Shown here one piece after another: positions 53,730 to 62,742 of a stretch of DNA of 64,000 nt. Made by a program: the position numbers and the translations under genes. Source of the stretch: DSWT01 sp035420085 (GTDB lineage Bacteria; Chloroflexota; Anaerolineae; B4-G1; SLSP01). Under the pieces are notes generated by a model. It made no database searches and was not told where the DNA came from. It saw only the letters and a list, made by a program, of their open reading frames with translations. The stretch is taken from assembly GCA_035420085.1 (NCBI GenBank), contig DAOLUH010000015.1:42032-106031 (forward strand). The letters run 5' to 3'. Positions within the stretch are counted from its first letter, which is position 1, and every line of letters starts with the position of its first letter.

Positions 53730-54767
53730 ATGAACGAACGACGAACGATCTCCCCAGAAGCAGAACCAGAAGAAGTGCTGTTGGACCGGGCGCTGCGCCC
53801 GCAACGGCTGGATGACCTCATCGGCCAGGATCGCGTGCGCGAAAACCTGCGCATCCTCATCGAGGCGGCGAGGGGACGCAACGAGCCGATGGAGCACACG
53901 CTATTCTACGGGCCGCCCGGCCTTGGGAAAACGACGCTGTCCCATATCATCGCCAACGAAATGGGCGCGAACATCCGCATCACCGCCGGCCCATCCATTG
54001 AGCGGGCGGGCGATCTGGCGGCGATCCTCAGCAACCTGCATGAGAAGGAAGTGCTCTTTATTGATGAAGTGCATCGCCTGGGGAAGGTGGTGGAGGAAAT
54101 TCTCTACCCGGCGATGGAAGATTTCGCGCTGGATTTGGTCATCGGGCAAGGACCGGGGGCGCGCACGGTGCGCCTGAGCTTGCCGCACTTCACCGTGATC
54201 GGCGCGACGACGCGGCTGGCGCTGCTCTCCGCGCCGCTGCGGACGCGCTTCGGTGCCACCTACCGGCTGGATTTCTACGACGAGGCCGCGCTGCGGCAAA
54301 TCGTCGAGCGCGCTGCGCGGGCGCTGAACGTGCCCCTGGAACCGGCAGGCCGCGACGAGATCGCGCGCCGGGGCCGCGGGACGCCGCGCGTGGCGCTGCG
54401 CGTGCTGCGCCGCGTGCGCGATTACGCCCAGGTGCGCGGCGACGGTGTCATCACCGGCGCGCTGGCCGGCGAGGCGTTGTCGCTGCTGGACATTGACGCG
54501 CGCGGGCTGGACGACCTCGACCGCCGCGTGCTGCACACCATCATCGAGAAGTTCGACGGCGGGCCGGTGGGGCTGGAGACCATCGCCGCCTCCGTCGGCG
54601 AGGCCGCCGATACGATTATGGACGTGGTCGAGCCGTACCTCTTGCAGCTCGGCTTCATCGGGCGCACCCCGCGCGGGCGCACGGCCACCCGTCTGGCCTA
54701 CGAACATCTCGGCATCGTGCGCGATTACGCGCCCGACACCCAACTGGAACAAGGCGCACTATTTTAG
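53730..54767 (+). CDS. ruvB: Holliday junction branch migration ATPase RuvB
   Basis: 345 residues. Walker A GPPGLGKT at 61-68 and Walker B IDEVHRL with D112-E113 are present, as are RLSLPHFTVIGATTRLALLS (sensor 1) and LRTRFGATYRLDFYD. The C-terminal winged helix includes EKFDGGPVGLETIAASVGE and RTPRGRTATRLAYEHLG. RuvB rings drive branch migration of Holliday junctions with RuvA. Neither ruvA nor ruvC is adjacent, so the genes are scattered. The ribosome binding site is weak (GAGGAA about 16 bases upstream). Confidence 0.97.
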   Translation: MNERRTISPEAEPEEVLLDRALRPQRLDDLIGQDRVRENLRILIEAARGRNEPMEHTLFYGPPGLGKTTLSHIIANEMGANIRITAGPSIERAGDLAAILSNLHEKEVLFIDEVHRLGKVVEEILYPAMEDFALDLVIGQGPGARTVRLSLPHFTVIGATTRLALLSAPLRTRFGATYRLDFYDEAALRQIVERAARALNVPLEPAGRDEIARRGRGTPRVALRVLRRVRDYAQVRGDGVITGALAGEALSLLDIDARGLDDLDRRVLHTIIEKFDGGPVGLETIAASVGEAADTIMDVVEPYLLQLGFIGRTPRGRTATRLAYEHLGIVRDYAPDTQLEQGALF

Positions 54768-54797
54768 AGACGCATAATGTCAGTACAGCCAGCTATT

Positions 54798-54867
54798 GGA
54801 CGCAGGTTTTCGCAGCGACACGCAGATTTTTTCTTTAATCTGCGAAAATCCGCGTGAATCCGCGTCC
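54798..54867. repeat. Dispersed palindromic repeat, family A-like, diverged copy
   Basis: GGACGCAGGTTTTCGCAGCG at the left and AATCCGCGTGAATCCGCGTCC at the right form an imperfect palindrome around TTTTTTCTTTAATC. The words CGCGTGAATC and TCTGCG link it to copies at 4758 and 16846. Confidence 0.75.
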
Positions 54868-54904
54868 GGTTTTGTGAGATTGCGTAAGTTCTGACAATAA
54901 CGCT

Positions 54905-56623
54905 ATGTTGACCACGGGGACGTTACTCCACAATCGTTACCGGATTGACCGCCTGCTCGAATTCGGCGTGATGGGGGCGATGTATCGCGCCTGGGATATG
55001 CAGCGCGATGTGCAGGTCTCGGTCAAAGAGCTGACGCCGCAGCCGGAGCTAGACCGCGCAGTCCTCGAACGGTTACGCCAGGAGTTGGAGCGCGAGGCGC
55101 AAATGCTTCGCCGGTTGCGCCACCCCGCGATGACGACGTTGGTGGATTTCTTCCACGCTGAAACCGAGCAAACGGTCGCCAACACCTATCTGGTGATGGA
55201 TTTTGTGGAAGGGGAAAGCCTGGCGGAGCGCATTGCGCGCGCCGGCGCACTGCCTGAAGTGCAGGTGAAGACCTGGGGGGCGCAGATTTTGGACGCGCTG
55301 GAGTTCTGCCATAGCCACGGCGTGCTCCACCGCGACATTAAACCGCAAAACATCATCCTCCGTCCCGACGGCAGCGCCGTGCTGGTGGGCTTCGAGCTGG
55401 CGAAGCTCTGGGACCCCAATGATCCGCGCTCTTGGGCGGCTACGCGGGTGATGGGAACGCCGGAATACGCGCCACCGGAGCGGTGGGGATTGCGCTCCTG
55501 GCACATTGACGCGCTCAGCGACATCTACAGTCTCGGCGCGACGTTCTACCACGCGCTGACGGGGAAAGCGCCGCAGACCGCCGGAGAGCGCACCGCGAAT
55601 CCCTATCGCTTCCTGCCGGTGAAGGAGTTGCGCCGCGTGAGCGCGCCGCTGCGGGCCGTCATCACGCGGGCGATGGAACTGCCCCGCGAGAAACGCTTCC
55701 GCAGCGCCGCCGCGATGAAGACCGCGTTACTGGACGAGACGCCGTTGAGCGCCCTCGAAGAAGTCCAGCCAGCCCGCCTGATCCTGACTTCACGCGGGGA
55801 GCGGCTGCGCAACTGGGCGCTGCTGGCGCTGATGGGCTTCGCCGTGTTGAGCCTGGCGGGGATCATCGGCCTGGCGTTGCAGATGCGACGCGGCGCAAGC
55901 GCCCCCGCCACGCCCACGGTCGAAATCGCTACGCCACCGCTCGCCGCGCCGGAGATGACCGTCACACTTGCGCCAGTCGAGTCCGCCGTCCCCACAGAGA
56001 CGCCCACGCGCGCTCCACGTCCGACGAACACGCCCGGCTCCAGCGCCGTCGCCGCGCCGGCCGATTGGTCGCTCGCGTTCGCCGACGACTTCGCCGACAA
56101 TGCCCACGAGTGGGTCGTCGGCAGCTATGCAGATGCCTGGGGGACGATGAGCCGGGTCATCACCGACGGCCTGTACACGTGGGAGATGACCGCCGTGCAG
56201 AGCGTTGGGCGCTGGTGTATGCCCGAAATCACGCCAACGACCGACTTTTACCTGACGGTGGACGCGCGGCGGGTCAGCGGGCCGTTGGATGCCAGCTATG
56301 GGCTGGTCTTCCGCCACAGCGACGGGAATTACTACCTGTTCAGCATCCGCGACGACGGGTTTTTCCACTTCAACCTGTGGTACGATTTCACGTGGCGCGC
56401 TGTCATTGATTGGACAGGGACGCTGGCGATTCGCCCCGGCGCGGTCAACCAACTGGCCGTTTTGGCCGAAGGGACGCGCTTCACGTTCAGCATCAACGGC
56501 GAACAAGTCGCCGCCATTGAGGACGCGCAGTTGACAGAAGGTGAAGCCGGGCTGTCGGTTCTGTTGCTCACGCCGGGCGATGCGATTTTCACGTTTGAGC
56601 GTTTCAAACTCTATACTCCGTGA
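54905..56623 (+). CDS. Membrane-anchored Ser/Thr pseudokinase with an extracellular sandwich domain
   Basis: 572 residues. The kinase-like domain (about 8-270) keeps K41, E64, HRDIKPQN (H142, R143, D144, N149) and the APPERW region, but the Mg-binding DFG is VGFELAK, with G162 where Asp should be and E164 in place of Gly. The glycine loop is also altered (LEFGVMGAMYRAWD). It is therefore predicted to have little or no phosphotransfer activity. A helix at about 306-330, a Thr/Pro linker (about 335-380) and a C-terminal domain (390-572) with DDFADNAHEWVVGSYADAWG and GLVFRHSDGNYYLFSIRDDG follow. The outer part looks like a laminin-G/DUF1080-type sandwich, which could bind a glycan and signal inward. 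Confidence 0.8.
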   Translation: MLTTGTLLHNRYRIDRLLEFGVMGAMYRAWDMQRDVQVSVKELTPQPELDRAVLERLRQELEREAQMLRRLRHPAMTTLVDFFHAETEQTVANTYLVMDFVEGESLAERIARAGALPEVQVKTWGAQILDALEFCHSHGVLHRDIKPQNIILRPDGSAVLVGFELAKLWDPNDPRSWAATRVMGTPEYAPPERWGLRSWHIDALSDIYSLGATFYHALTGKAPQTAGERTANPYRFLPVKELRRVSAPLRAVITRAMELPREKRFRSAAAMKTALLDETPLSALEEVQPARLILTSRGERLRNWALLALMGFAVLSLAGIIGLALQMRRGASAPATPTVEIATPPLAAPEMTVTLAPVESAVPTETPTRAPRPTNTPGSSAVAAPADWSLAFADDFADNAHEWVVGSYADAWGTMSRVITDGLYTWEMTAVQSVGRWCMPEITPTTDFYLTVDARRVSGPLDASYGLVFRHSDGNYYLFSIRDDGFFHFNLWYDFTWRAVIDWTGTLAIRPGAVNQLAVLAEGTRFTFSINGEQVAAIEDAQLTEGEAGLSVLLLTPGDAIFTFERFKLYTP

Positions 56624-56710
56624 AGCGGTTTTCCAACCCGCAGCGTGTTTTTCGAGAATGTGGTATGATAGAGAAAAATTAGAAAATGGATAGGAAAGGA
56701 TAAATAGACT

Positions 56711-57418
56711 GTGATACGAGGCGTGCTGTATACTGTGGGGCGGATTTTGATCGCGCTGTACGCGCGGTTCTTCCTGGAACTGGAGATTCTGTGGCAAGCG
56801 CCGCTGCCGGCCGGCCCCAAGCTGATCGTGGCGAATCATCCAAGTTTTACCGACCCTTTCGTGCTCTCGCTGCTCTCGTCCCGCCCTATGGCGATTCTGA
56901 TCACCTCCATCGCCTTTCTGGTACCCATCTTGGGCCTCTATTTGAAGCGGTCGCGGCACATTCCGGTGGTTGAAGGCGCAGGTCGCCTGGCCTTTGATGA
57001 GGCGCTGCAACGCCTGAAGGCCGGCGATACGGTGGCGCTCTTCATCGAAGGGCAGAACAGCCCACCCGAAGGGGGATTCTGCGCGCCACGCACCGGCGCC
57101 GTGCGCTTGGCTTTGAGCGCCGGCGTGCCGATCATTCCAGTAGGCATTCAGTTGGTGCGCGAGCGGTTGCACATTATGGAAGCCAAGATCAAAGGACAAA
57201 CCTATCCAGAATACTGGTACTTGCGCGGGCCGTTCCGCATGGTCGTGGGTGAGCCGATTCACCTGGAAGGGGATATTGAGGACCATCCCCGCGTAAAAGC
57301 GGAGACGCAGCGTATTATGCAGCGCATCGGCGATTTGGTCCGTGAAGGCGAACGACAATTGCAGGAAAGTGCACTCCAGCGCAAGAAGCGACAGCGTGCA
57401 GCGCACGAAGCAAACTAA
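56711..57418 (+). CDS. plsC: 1-acyl-sn-glycerol-3-phosphate acyltransferase (PlsC-type)
   Basis: 235 residues, starting with GTG at 56711 after an AAAGGA site. The catalytic motif NHPSFTDP has H43 and D48, and the FIEGQNSPPEGG block near 110 stands for the usual FPEGTRS. An N-terminal helix anchors it to the membrane. The enzyme makes phosphatidic acid from lysophosphatidic acid in phospholipid synthesis. The C-terminal 35 residues are strongly charged (LQRKKRQRAAHEAN). The next two genes, small membrane proteins, follow closely and may share its transcript. Confidence 0.87.
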   Translation: MIRGVLYTVGRILIALYARFFLELEILWQAPLPAGPKLIVANHPSFTDPFVLSLLSSRPMAILITSIAFLVPILGLYLKRSRHIPVVEGAGRLAFDEALQRLKAGDTVALFIEGQNSPPEGGFCAPRTGAVRLALSAGVPIIPVGIQLVRERLHIMEAKIKGQTYPEYWYLRGPFRMVVGEPIHLEGDIEDHPRVKAETQRIMQRIGDLVREGERQLQESALQRKKRQRAAHEAN

Positions 57419-57442
57419 CGTTTCGATCACCGAGGGGGAATT

Positions 57443-57769
57443 ATGATTGACGTTTGGGGCGTATTTTCCAACTTCTTGTGGGTTCTAGGGCTGGCCGTAC
57501 TCCTGGCCGTGTGGAGTTACGCTTCCTACGCAGCCGGGCGCAGCAAGCAAAAAGTCCGCCATAAGCTGAACGAGTTGGGCTACGCTTTGGCCCTGGATGC
57601 AGGGATGTTGCTGTTTCTCGCGGGGATGATCAGCACGGAAGACCGTTGGTGGGCGCGGGTGCTATGGCTCATCCTCGGCCTGGGCGTGCTCGCCGAAGGG
57701 ATATGGCGCATTTTGCAGCAGCGCAAAGCTGTCCAAGCGCAGAAGTCGTCATCCAATGACAACCACTGA
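57443..57769 (+). CDS. Small three-helix membrane protein
   Basis: 108 residues with three hydrophobic segments (about 8-29, 46-64 and 71-91) and a basic loop RSKQKVRHKLNELG after the first. It begins 24 bases after plsC with a GAGGGGG ribosome binding site and overlaps the next gene by 14 bases. I recognise no family. Confidence 0.65.
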   Translation: MIDVWGVFSNFLWVLGLAVLLAVWSYASYAAGRSKQKVRHKLNELGYALALDAGMLLFLAGMISTEDRWWARVLWLILGLGVLAEGIWRILQQRKAVQAQKSSSNDNH

Positions 57770-58181
57770 CAATCAGAGCAAACCACAGAGCACGCGCATC
57801 GCCTGGTTGGCCCTGGGACTTCCCTTTGTGGGACTGTTCATTGCGGGGCTTTTAAGCCGGGTTCCCTGCGGCATCATCGGACACACGCTCGTGGGCATGG
57901 TGGGCGTCGCGGTGGGCGGTGTGGCGGCGGGCGTCACCGCGAAGCGCTTTCTGGCGAACGGCAAGACCAACTTCGAGGTGTTGTTCGGCCTCGGCGCAAT
58001 GACAGCGATTGGCGTCGTCGCTATCGGCTACATCTACCTGTTTTACATCGAGAACGCTATGCAGACCATCCTCACACCGGCGCGCAACATCGAGCAAACC
58101 TTCATCTTTATAGAATTTTTGACGGCGCAATATGCCGGGACGCTCTGGGCGCAACGTTGGTTTCCTGTGAATAAAACGTAA
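57756..58181 (+). CDS. Small multi-helix membrane protein
   Basis: 141 residues, four hydrophobic segments (about 14-34, 40-62, 75-98 and 109-130). Glycine-rich VGMVGVAVGGVAAGVTAKRF lies in the second. The overlap of 14 bases with the preceding gene implies coupling. The stop TAA (58179-58181) lies in a GTAAAAC repeat unit, so the last residues NKT are repeat-derived. Function unknown. Confidence 0.65.
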   Translation: MTTTDNQSKPQSTRIAWLALGLPFVGLFIAGLLSRVPCGIIGHTLVGMVGVAVGGVAAGVTAKRFLANGKTNFEVLFGLGAMTAIGVVAIGYIYLFYIENAMQTILTPARNIEQTFIFIEFLTAQYAGTLWAQRWFPVNKT

Positions 58182-58265
58182 AACGTGAAACGTAAGCCAT
58201 AACCTCACGTTTCACGTTTTCTGCTTACGCATTACGTCTTTACGTTTTACGCCTCTACGTTTTAC
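58172..58265. repeat. GTAAAAC heptamers in inverted orientation between convergent genes
   Basis: CGTAAAACGTGAAACGTAAG runs toward CTCACGTTTCACGTTTTC, then CTTACGCATTACG and TTACGTTTTACGC follow. The two sides can pair. Both convergent genes end inside the tract: stop TAA at 58179-58181 on the plus strand and TAA at 58262-58264 (complement) on the minus strand. Confidence 0.9.
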
Positions 58266-59119
58266 TCCCCCAGGCGCGTGATGTCGCCTGAACCGCTGAT
58301 CTGCTGATCAACAGTGGGTTGCCCGGCGTAAGCCACGTCCCCGCTGCCTGCGATGTGGATGTCAAGGTGCTCGTTCGCCCGCATTGTCACCGAGCCGCTG
58401 CCCAGAATGTCTACCTCAGCCGAGGCGCTCTCCATATTCCTGGCGCGGTAATCGCCAGACCCGCCGATGGACACGGACTGCCGCGCCACCTCCCCGCCGG
58501 CGATGTCCACTTTGCCGGAGCCAGGGATACGCACATCCAGCGTCTCAGCCGCCAGCTTATCCAGGGAGACGTCGCCGGAGCCGCCGATGCGAATGTCGGC
58601 GCCGGTCGCCGCGCAGTTGGAGGCCGTCAGATTGCCGGAGCCGTTGATCCGCAGCGCGATGTCGGTCGCATCCAGGTCTTCCAGAGTGACGTTGCCGGAA
58701 CCGTCAATGGTCACAGCGATGCTCGCCGCTTCCAGATCGGGCGCGGTGATGTTGCCGCTGCCGGAAAGCACGATCGTATCCAGCGACTTCACCGTCAGGT
58801 AGAAGTTGACGGATTTCGTCGGACGCAGCGACACGTCCGACTTGCTCCCGATGGTTAAATGCCCGCCGCTCACGCCGATCTCGAAGTAAGGCAGCAGATT
58901 GTCCTCAGCCTTGATGCGCAGTTCCTCTTTGTCGCCGAGGGCGATGGTCAGGTCGCCGAAGGTCGCCAATTCGACGCCGGTGACGTTGTCGAGCGCGTGT
59001 GTCTCTGTCTCAAGCCGGCCCGATCCACGGACGAACCCGAAACCCGTCGTACCACACGCCACACTGGTCAGCGCCAAAATCAAAATTGCCATCGTCACAA
59101 AAAACCGTTGCTTTTTCAT
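58262..59119 (-). CDS. DUF2807/GIN-domain lipoprotein
   Basis: 285 residues. A lipoprotein signal ends LTSVACG with the lipidated Cys near 22. The body is a regular beta-solenoid: about ten repeats with a GSG turn each (SGSGNITAPDL, DGSGNVTLEDL, NGSGNLTASNC, GGSGDVSLDKL, GSGDYRARNM). DUF2807 proteins form right-handed beta-helices at the cell surface; they are often adhesive or regulatory, without a settled activity. It is 94 bases downstream of the membrane protein 59214-59936 on the same strand and may form a unit with it. Confidence 0.87.
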   Translation of the reverse strand: MKKQRFFVTMAILILALTSVACGTTGFGFVRGSGRLETETHALDNVTGVELATFGDLTIALGDKEELRIKAEDNLLPYFEIGVSGGHLTIGSKSDVSLRPTKSVNFYLTVKSLDTIVLSGSGNITAPDLEAASIAVTIDGSGNVTLEDLDATDIALRINGSGNLTASNCAATGADIRIGGSGDVSLDKLAAETLDVRIPGSGKVDIAGGEVARQSVSIGGSGDYRARNMESASAEVDILGSGSVTMRANEHLDIHIAGSGDVAYAGQPTVDQQISGSGDITRLGE

Positions 59120-59162
59120 CTTTTTCTCCCCCTCTCATTTTCTTGTTCAATCGCTCGTTCTC

Positions 59163-59197
59163 AAGACCTTCAAGGCTTTGAAAACCTTGAGGGTCTT
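59163..59197. repeat. 13-bp inverted repeat
   Basis: AAGACCTTCAAGG (59163-59175) pairs with CCTTGAGGGTCTT (59185-59197) with one mismatch around a 9-base loop. It is a typical interspersed palindrome in the gap between the two minus-strand genes. Confidence 0.75.
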
Positions 59198-59213
59198 CAT
59201 TTCAAATACGCAG

Positions 59214-59936
59214 TTAACGTTCAGAAGTCGCTTCGCGCAGGCTTGGGCGGCTCAGTACATTCGAGAAGAGCAGCAGCACCCCAATCCCCACCAGCATCAG
59301 CGGACCGACCATGTTGAGCACCCACCAGCCGGGCCGGATGGCGACTACCGCCAGCATCCCCATCAGCCCGAGGGCCGCAATCGCGCACAGAATCGTCCCG
59401 GCGATCAGGAGACCCGCTCTGCGCTTGCGCGTGTAGGCGACGAGCAGCGCCAGCCCCACCGAAAGCGGCTCGATGGTCCACAGCACGGCCCACACCTCCC
59501 ACCAACCGGTGAGCGCGCAGAACTGCATCAGCAGGCCATTCGCTCCTATGATGATGGCCGGAATCAGCAGCCAGATGTTGCGCATGTAGATAGACGCGAA
59601 CAGAAATCCTGCCGCAACGGCGAGCACTTCCAGCGGCCACAACCATTCCCAGGCCCACCACGCCTCGAAGACGCTGGCGAAAAGCAAGATGCCGCCGGTG
59701 ACCAGCGTGGGCATACCGGGGATGAAGAGACCGCCCAGCCCGCGCTTGCCGCGCACCAGCAGCGGGGTGAGCACGAACAGCAGCCCCACACCGATCACGA
59801 TCATCGGCCACAGTCGCCACACGCCCCAGCGCCATCCGCTGATCCCCAGGACGGGGAGCGCCAGGTTCGCCAGCAGCATCAACCCGCCCATCCCAATCAA
59901 AACCGCACCGAGTAACATTGAAAATCGCTTGTTCAT
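59214..59936 (-). CDS. Multi-pass membrane protein
   Basis: 240 residues from ATG 59936, after AAGGAGG; the open frame extends 13 codons further but without a ribosome binding site. About eight helices, with W-rich loops (SGWRWGVWRLWPMIVIGVGL, EAWWAWEWLWPLEVLAV). The start resembles DUF5668/LiaF-type membrane proteins, which in Firmicutes regulate envelope-stress kinases; that comparison is tentative. It precedes the DUF2807 lipoprotein on the same strand. Confidence 0.65.
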   Translation of the reverse strand: MNKRFSMLLGAVLIGMGGLMLLANLALPVLGISGWRWGVWRLWPMIVIGVGLLFVLTPLLVRGKRGLGGLFIPGMPTLVTGGILLFASVFEAWWAWEWLWPLEVLAVAAGFLFASIYMRNIWLLIPAIIIGANGLLMQFCALTGWWEVWAVLWTIEPLSVGLALLVAYTRKRRAGLLIAGTILCAIAALGLMGMLAVVAIRPGWWVLNMVGPLMLVGIGVLLLFSNVLSRPSLREATSER

Positions 59937-60140
59937 ACCGTCCCTCCTTGAGTGAATGTGGCTACAGGATAACACAAGGATGAGAGGGTTGCCTACTCGT
60001 TAGCTAACAGATAGCTATCGAATGGCTAAATTGATCAGCAGGATGACTTCTGACGCAAAATGGCGGTTGGCAAGAGAGCGAAATCAGTTTTTGGCGTAAA
60101 AAGAGGAGGAGTCAGGTCGAGATTCGACCTACTCTACATA
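59937..60140. other. Gap with no gene recognised
   Basis: About 200 bases lie between the membrane-protein gene and the C39-like peptidase gene. TTAGCTAACAGATAGCTATC at about 60000 contains short TAGCTA repeats; a relative, TCGTTAGCTATCAG, is at about 62721 upstream of the FHA gene's end. No ORF or clear promoter is seen. Confidence 0.5.
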
Positions 60141-60596
60141 CTATGCAGATGGCTTCAGCGCCGCGTATGTATAATCAAAGTACGACCAGGCTAACATCAG
60201 ATCGCCCACACTCACCGTGACCGGCGCCGTATCTACGGCAGGATCAAGTAGATGTACTTGCTCAACTTCGACACCTACCAGAATGAGAGCGTGGGGTGTA
60301 TCAACATTCCAATAAGGCAACTCAACAGTGCGCACGAATACAATCACCGATATCCCATGACTCAACCATGTGCTGACGTCCGACAAAGAACCTGTAGTAT
60401 ACGTCACCTCAAAACCACGTTCAGTCAGCCGTTGAATACGACTGGCCGACGCCCCAGCCCCACACATCGCCAACAAACGCGCGGCTTCTGCCTGCGACAA
60501 AGGATGATGCCAATACGCGGAGACCATCTCAATACAAGCCGGTAAGCACCATCCCGCCTTATTTTGCTTGTAATGTGGTACGTTCAACCAGGACAT
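60141..60596 (-). CDS. C39-like papain-fold peptidase
   Basis: 151 residues from ATG 60596; it overlaps the preceding gene by 38 bases. Q11 (oxyanion), C17 in AGWCLPACIEMV, H102 in TPHALILVGV and D118 in LLDPAVD form a full catalytic set. Peptidase C39-like proteins cut GG-type leader peptides or act as stand-alone cysteine peptidases. There is no transporter domain or signal peptide. Transcribed with the 119-residue protein 60559-60918, probably its partner or substrate. Confidence 0.75.
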   Translation of the reverse strand: MSWLNVPHYKQNKAGWCLPACIEMVSAYWHHPLSQAEAARLLAMCGAGASASRIQRLTERGFEVTYTTGSLSDVSTWLSHGISVIVFVRTVELPYWNVDTPHALILVGVEVEQVHLLDPAVDTAPVTVSVGDLMLAWSYFDYTYAALKPSA

Positions 60597-60918
60597 GGGC
60601 GCGCTCCTCAATGTCATTTAACAACGCGGTTGAAGTCAATACTTCACCGGTTTGCGCATCTACGTCAAGCGTTCCTACCTGTCCTAACGGCCCAGTCGTA
60701 GGGAGAGCGACCCATACTGGCACACGCCACAACAAACGTCGTCCAGCGACCAATGTCGGGCGTTCGCCATACAGTAGATTGCCGACTTGATCGAGCAGAA
60801 CTTTGCTGACTTTGCGTTGTGCGGTGAAATCTGTGACATTGACCTGCGTGCTGAGGGAGAATTCAATCCTCACCTCGGCTGGCGCTGGCAATGTAAGAGT
60901 TTCAAATTCAACACTCAT
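60559..60918 (-). CDS. Small protein paired with a C39-like peptidase
   Basis: 119 residues: MSVEFETLTLPAPAEVRIEF begins the chain and LVAGRRLLWRVPVWVALPTT sits in the middle, followed by GQVGTLDVDAQTGEVLTSTA. The latter looks like a PepSY-type DVDAxTGEVL strand. The gene overlaps the peptidase gene by 38 bases, indicating joint translation. Ribosome binding site GGAGG is present upstream. I can assign no function; an inhibitor or substrate role for the peptidase is possible. Confidence 0.65.
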   Translation of the reverse strand: MSVEFETLTLPAPAEVRIEFSLSTQVNVTDFTAQRKVSKVLLDQVGNLLYGERPTLVAGRRLLWRVPVWVALPTTGPLGQVGTLDVDAQTGEVLTSTALLNDIEERAHVLVERTTLQAK

Positions 60919-60968
60919 CGCGCACCTCCTGCAATGTTCATCTCTATTTTACACCGGATTTTGATCCC

Positions 60969-62672
60969 CTAAAAAATCGCGCTGATGAAAGCCGTAAAAT
61001 AGGTCGGCGCGAGCCACAGAGCGAGAGCGACCATCAACACAATCGAGATCAGCCCCAGGATCGCGGCCAGGATGCGGCTGATCGCGCGCGCGAGCGTTTT
61101 GCGCCGCGCCAGCCAGAACGGCAGCGCGATGGAACCGACAGCGATCCACACCAGCGCAACCCACGAGACGTTCCAGTGCTCCCATCCACCCCACAGCATA
61201 CTGTACGTCAACAGGACAGCCGTTCCCAACGCCGGGCCGGTAAACGGAAGAAGCCAGAGGGAGCCGGTGGCGTACATAACGAAACACAATCCCAACGTTC
61301 CGAGAAAGACTTCGATCGGCCACCCCTGCTCATAGATGATCCAATTTCCGGTGGGCACGGCGGCGGTCAGCATAAGCATGTTACCGAGGAACACCAGCAA
61401 AATGGCGTTGAAAATCGCTCTGCCCACGCTGTAACGACGCGACTTGCGCTCCGGTTTTGTTGGCAGCGCCGACACAACCGGCGTCGTATCGGCCACTGGC
61501 GGGGCCGGCGCTGTGGCTGGCTGAAGTGTTACCGGCGCGGCTTGCTTGAGCCGCTGTTGCCCCAGGGTGATGTCGGTTTCGTCGTTGGCGAACTTGAGAT
61601 CGCTCGCGGGACGCGACTCCGCCATCACCTTGCGCGTCTCGCCGGAGATCACCGCCACCGACTCTGAGGATGATTCCGTCGTCGTGAAGGAAAGCGGCAG
61701 CGAGATGCGCGGCGGCAGGTCAAGCCCGGCTTCTTCGGCGGCGGCGCGCAACGCTGCGGCCATGTCTACCGCGCTCTGGTAGCGTTCTTCGGGCTTCTTC
61801 GCCAGCGATTTGAAGACGACGCGCTCGAATGGTTCGGGAATGTCGGGATTGAGGCGGCGCGGCAGCGGCAGGGGATCGTTGACGTGCTTCATCAGGATCG
61901 CCAGCGGTGTGTCGGCGTCGAAGGGCGTGCGCTGGGTGAGCATTTCGTAGAAGACGATGCCGAGCGAGTAGAGGTCGCTGCGGGCGTCGCTCAACCCTTG
62001 CAGCCCCTGCTCCGGGGCCATATATTGCAGCGTGCCCATCAGCGCGCCAGACATCGTGTAGCGCGTGCCGCCGACGATGTGCGCGATGCCGAAATCGGCA
62101 AGCACGGCCTGCCCGCGCTTGCTCAACAGGATGTTCGCGGGCTTGATGTCGCGGTGGATCATCCGCTCGCTGTGGGCATAGGCCAGGCCGTCCAGCACAT
62201 CGAGCATAATGCGCACGATCTCGCCCCAGGGCATGTGTTCACCCCGCACGCGGTAGTCGCTCAGGCGGGTCTTGAGCGTGTCGCCTTCCAGCAGCTCCAT
62301 CACCATATAGTAGACATCGCCCTGCACGTCGAAGTCGTAGACCTGGACGATGTTGGGATGGCGCAGCGCCGCCACCGATTGCGCCTCACGCTGGAAACGG
62401 GCGCGCCACGTTTCGTCGCGCGCTTCGTCCTCGAACGCCTCGTCCTCCAGCAGATCGGAGCGCAGGACCTTGACCGCGACGTAACGGTTGAGTTGCGGGT
62501 GGTAAGCGCGATAGACGCGCGCCATCCCGCCGCGTCCCAACGCTTCCAGGATGCGGTATTTGCCGAGCGTTTGTCCTTCCAAAGAAACCGGCGGCATGTC
62601 GTTTTCCCCCTCGTGCAGCGCCGCCGCGAGCACCTCTGCCGGGGAATGATCATCAGTTGTCATTGTCATCAT
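60969..62672 (-). CDS. Membrane Ser/Thr protein kinase (active type)
   Basis: 567 residues. The kinase domain (about 37-310) is intact: GRGGMARVY loop, K68 in VAVKVL, HRDIKPAN (173-180), DFG (193-195), APEQ and DVYSLG-like DLYSLGIVFYEMLTQRTPF. A linker of about 100 residues follows, then about five helices (about 415-565) that anchor it, with no external domain. Bacterial kinases of this kind often phosphorylate FHA-domain partners; the FHA/winged-helix gene 62743-63363 lies directly upstream on the same strand. ATG at 62672 follows AAGGATGG; two further ATG codons nearby could also start. Confidence 0.93.
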   Translation of the reverse strand: MMTMTTDDHSPAEVLAAALHEGENDMPPVSLEGQTLGKYRILEALGRGGMARVYRAYHPQLNRYVAVKVLRSDLLEDEAFEDEARDETWRARFQREAQSVAALRHPNIVQVYDFDVQGDVYYMVMELLEGDTLKTRLSDYRVRGEHMPWGEIVRIMLDVLDGLAYAHSERMIHRDIKPANILLSKRGQAVLADFGIAHIVGGTRYTMSGALMGTLQYMAPEQGLQGLSDARSDLYSLGIVFYEMLTQRTPFDADTPLAILMKHVNDPLPLPRRLNPDIPEPFERVVFKSLAKKPEERYQSAVDMAAALRAAAEEAGLDLPPRISLPLSFTTTESSSESVAVISGETRKVMAESRPASDLKFANDETDITLGQQRLKQAAPVTLQPATAPAPPVADTTPVVSALPTKPERKSRRYSVGRAIFNAILLVFLGNMLMLTAAVPTGNWIIYEQGWPIEVFLGTLGLCFVMYATGSLWLLPFTGPALGTAVLLTYSMLWGGWEHWNVSWVALVWIAVGSIALPFWLARRKTLARAISRILAAILGLISIVLMVALALWLAPTYFTAFISAIF

Positions 62673-62742
62673 TCACCATCCTTACCGATAGGATAGCAGA
62701 GTCGCGGCGGCGTTGCCTATTCGTTAGCTATCAGTTCACTAT

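Noticed and set aside
55790..57430. 546-codon minus-strand frame across the pseudokinase and plsC
   Set aside because: It is antisense to two recognisable genes and crosses their intergenic gap with no domain of its own.
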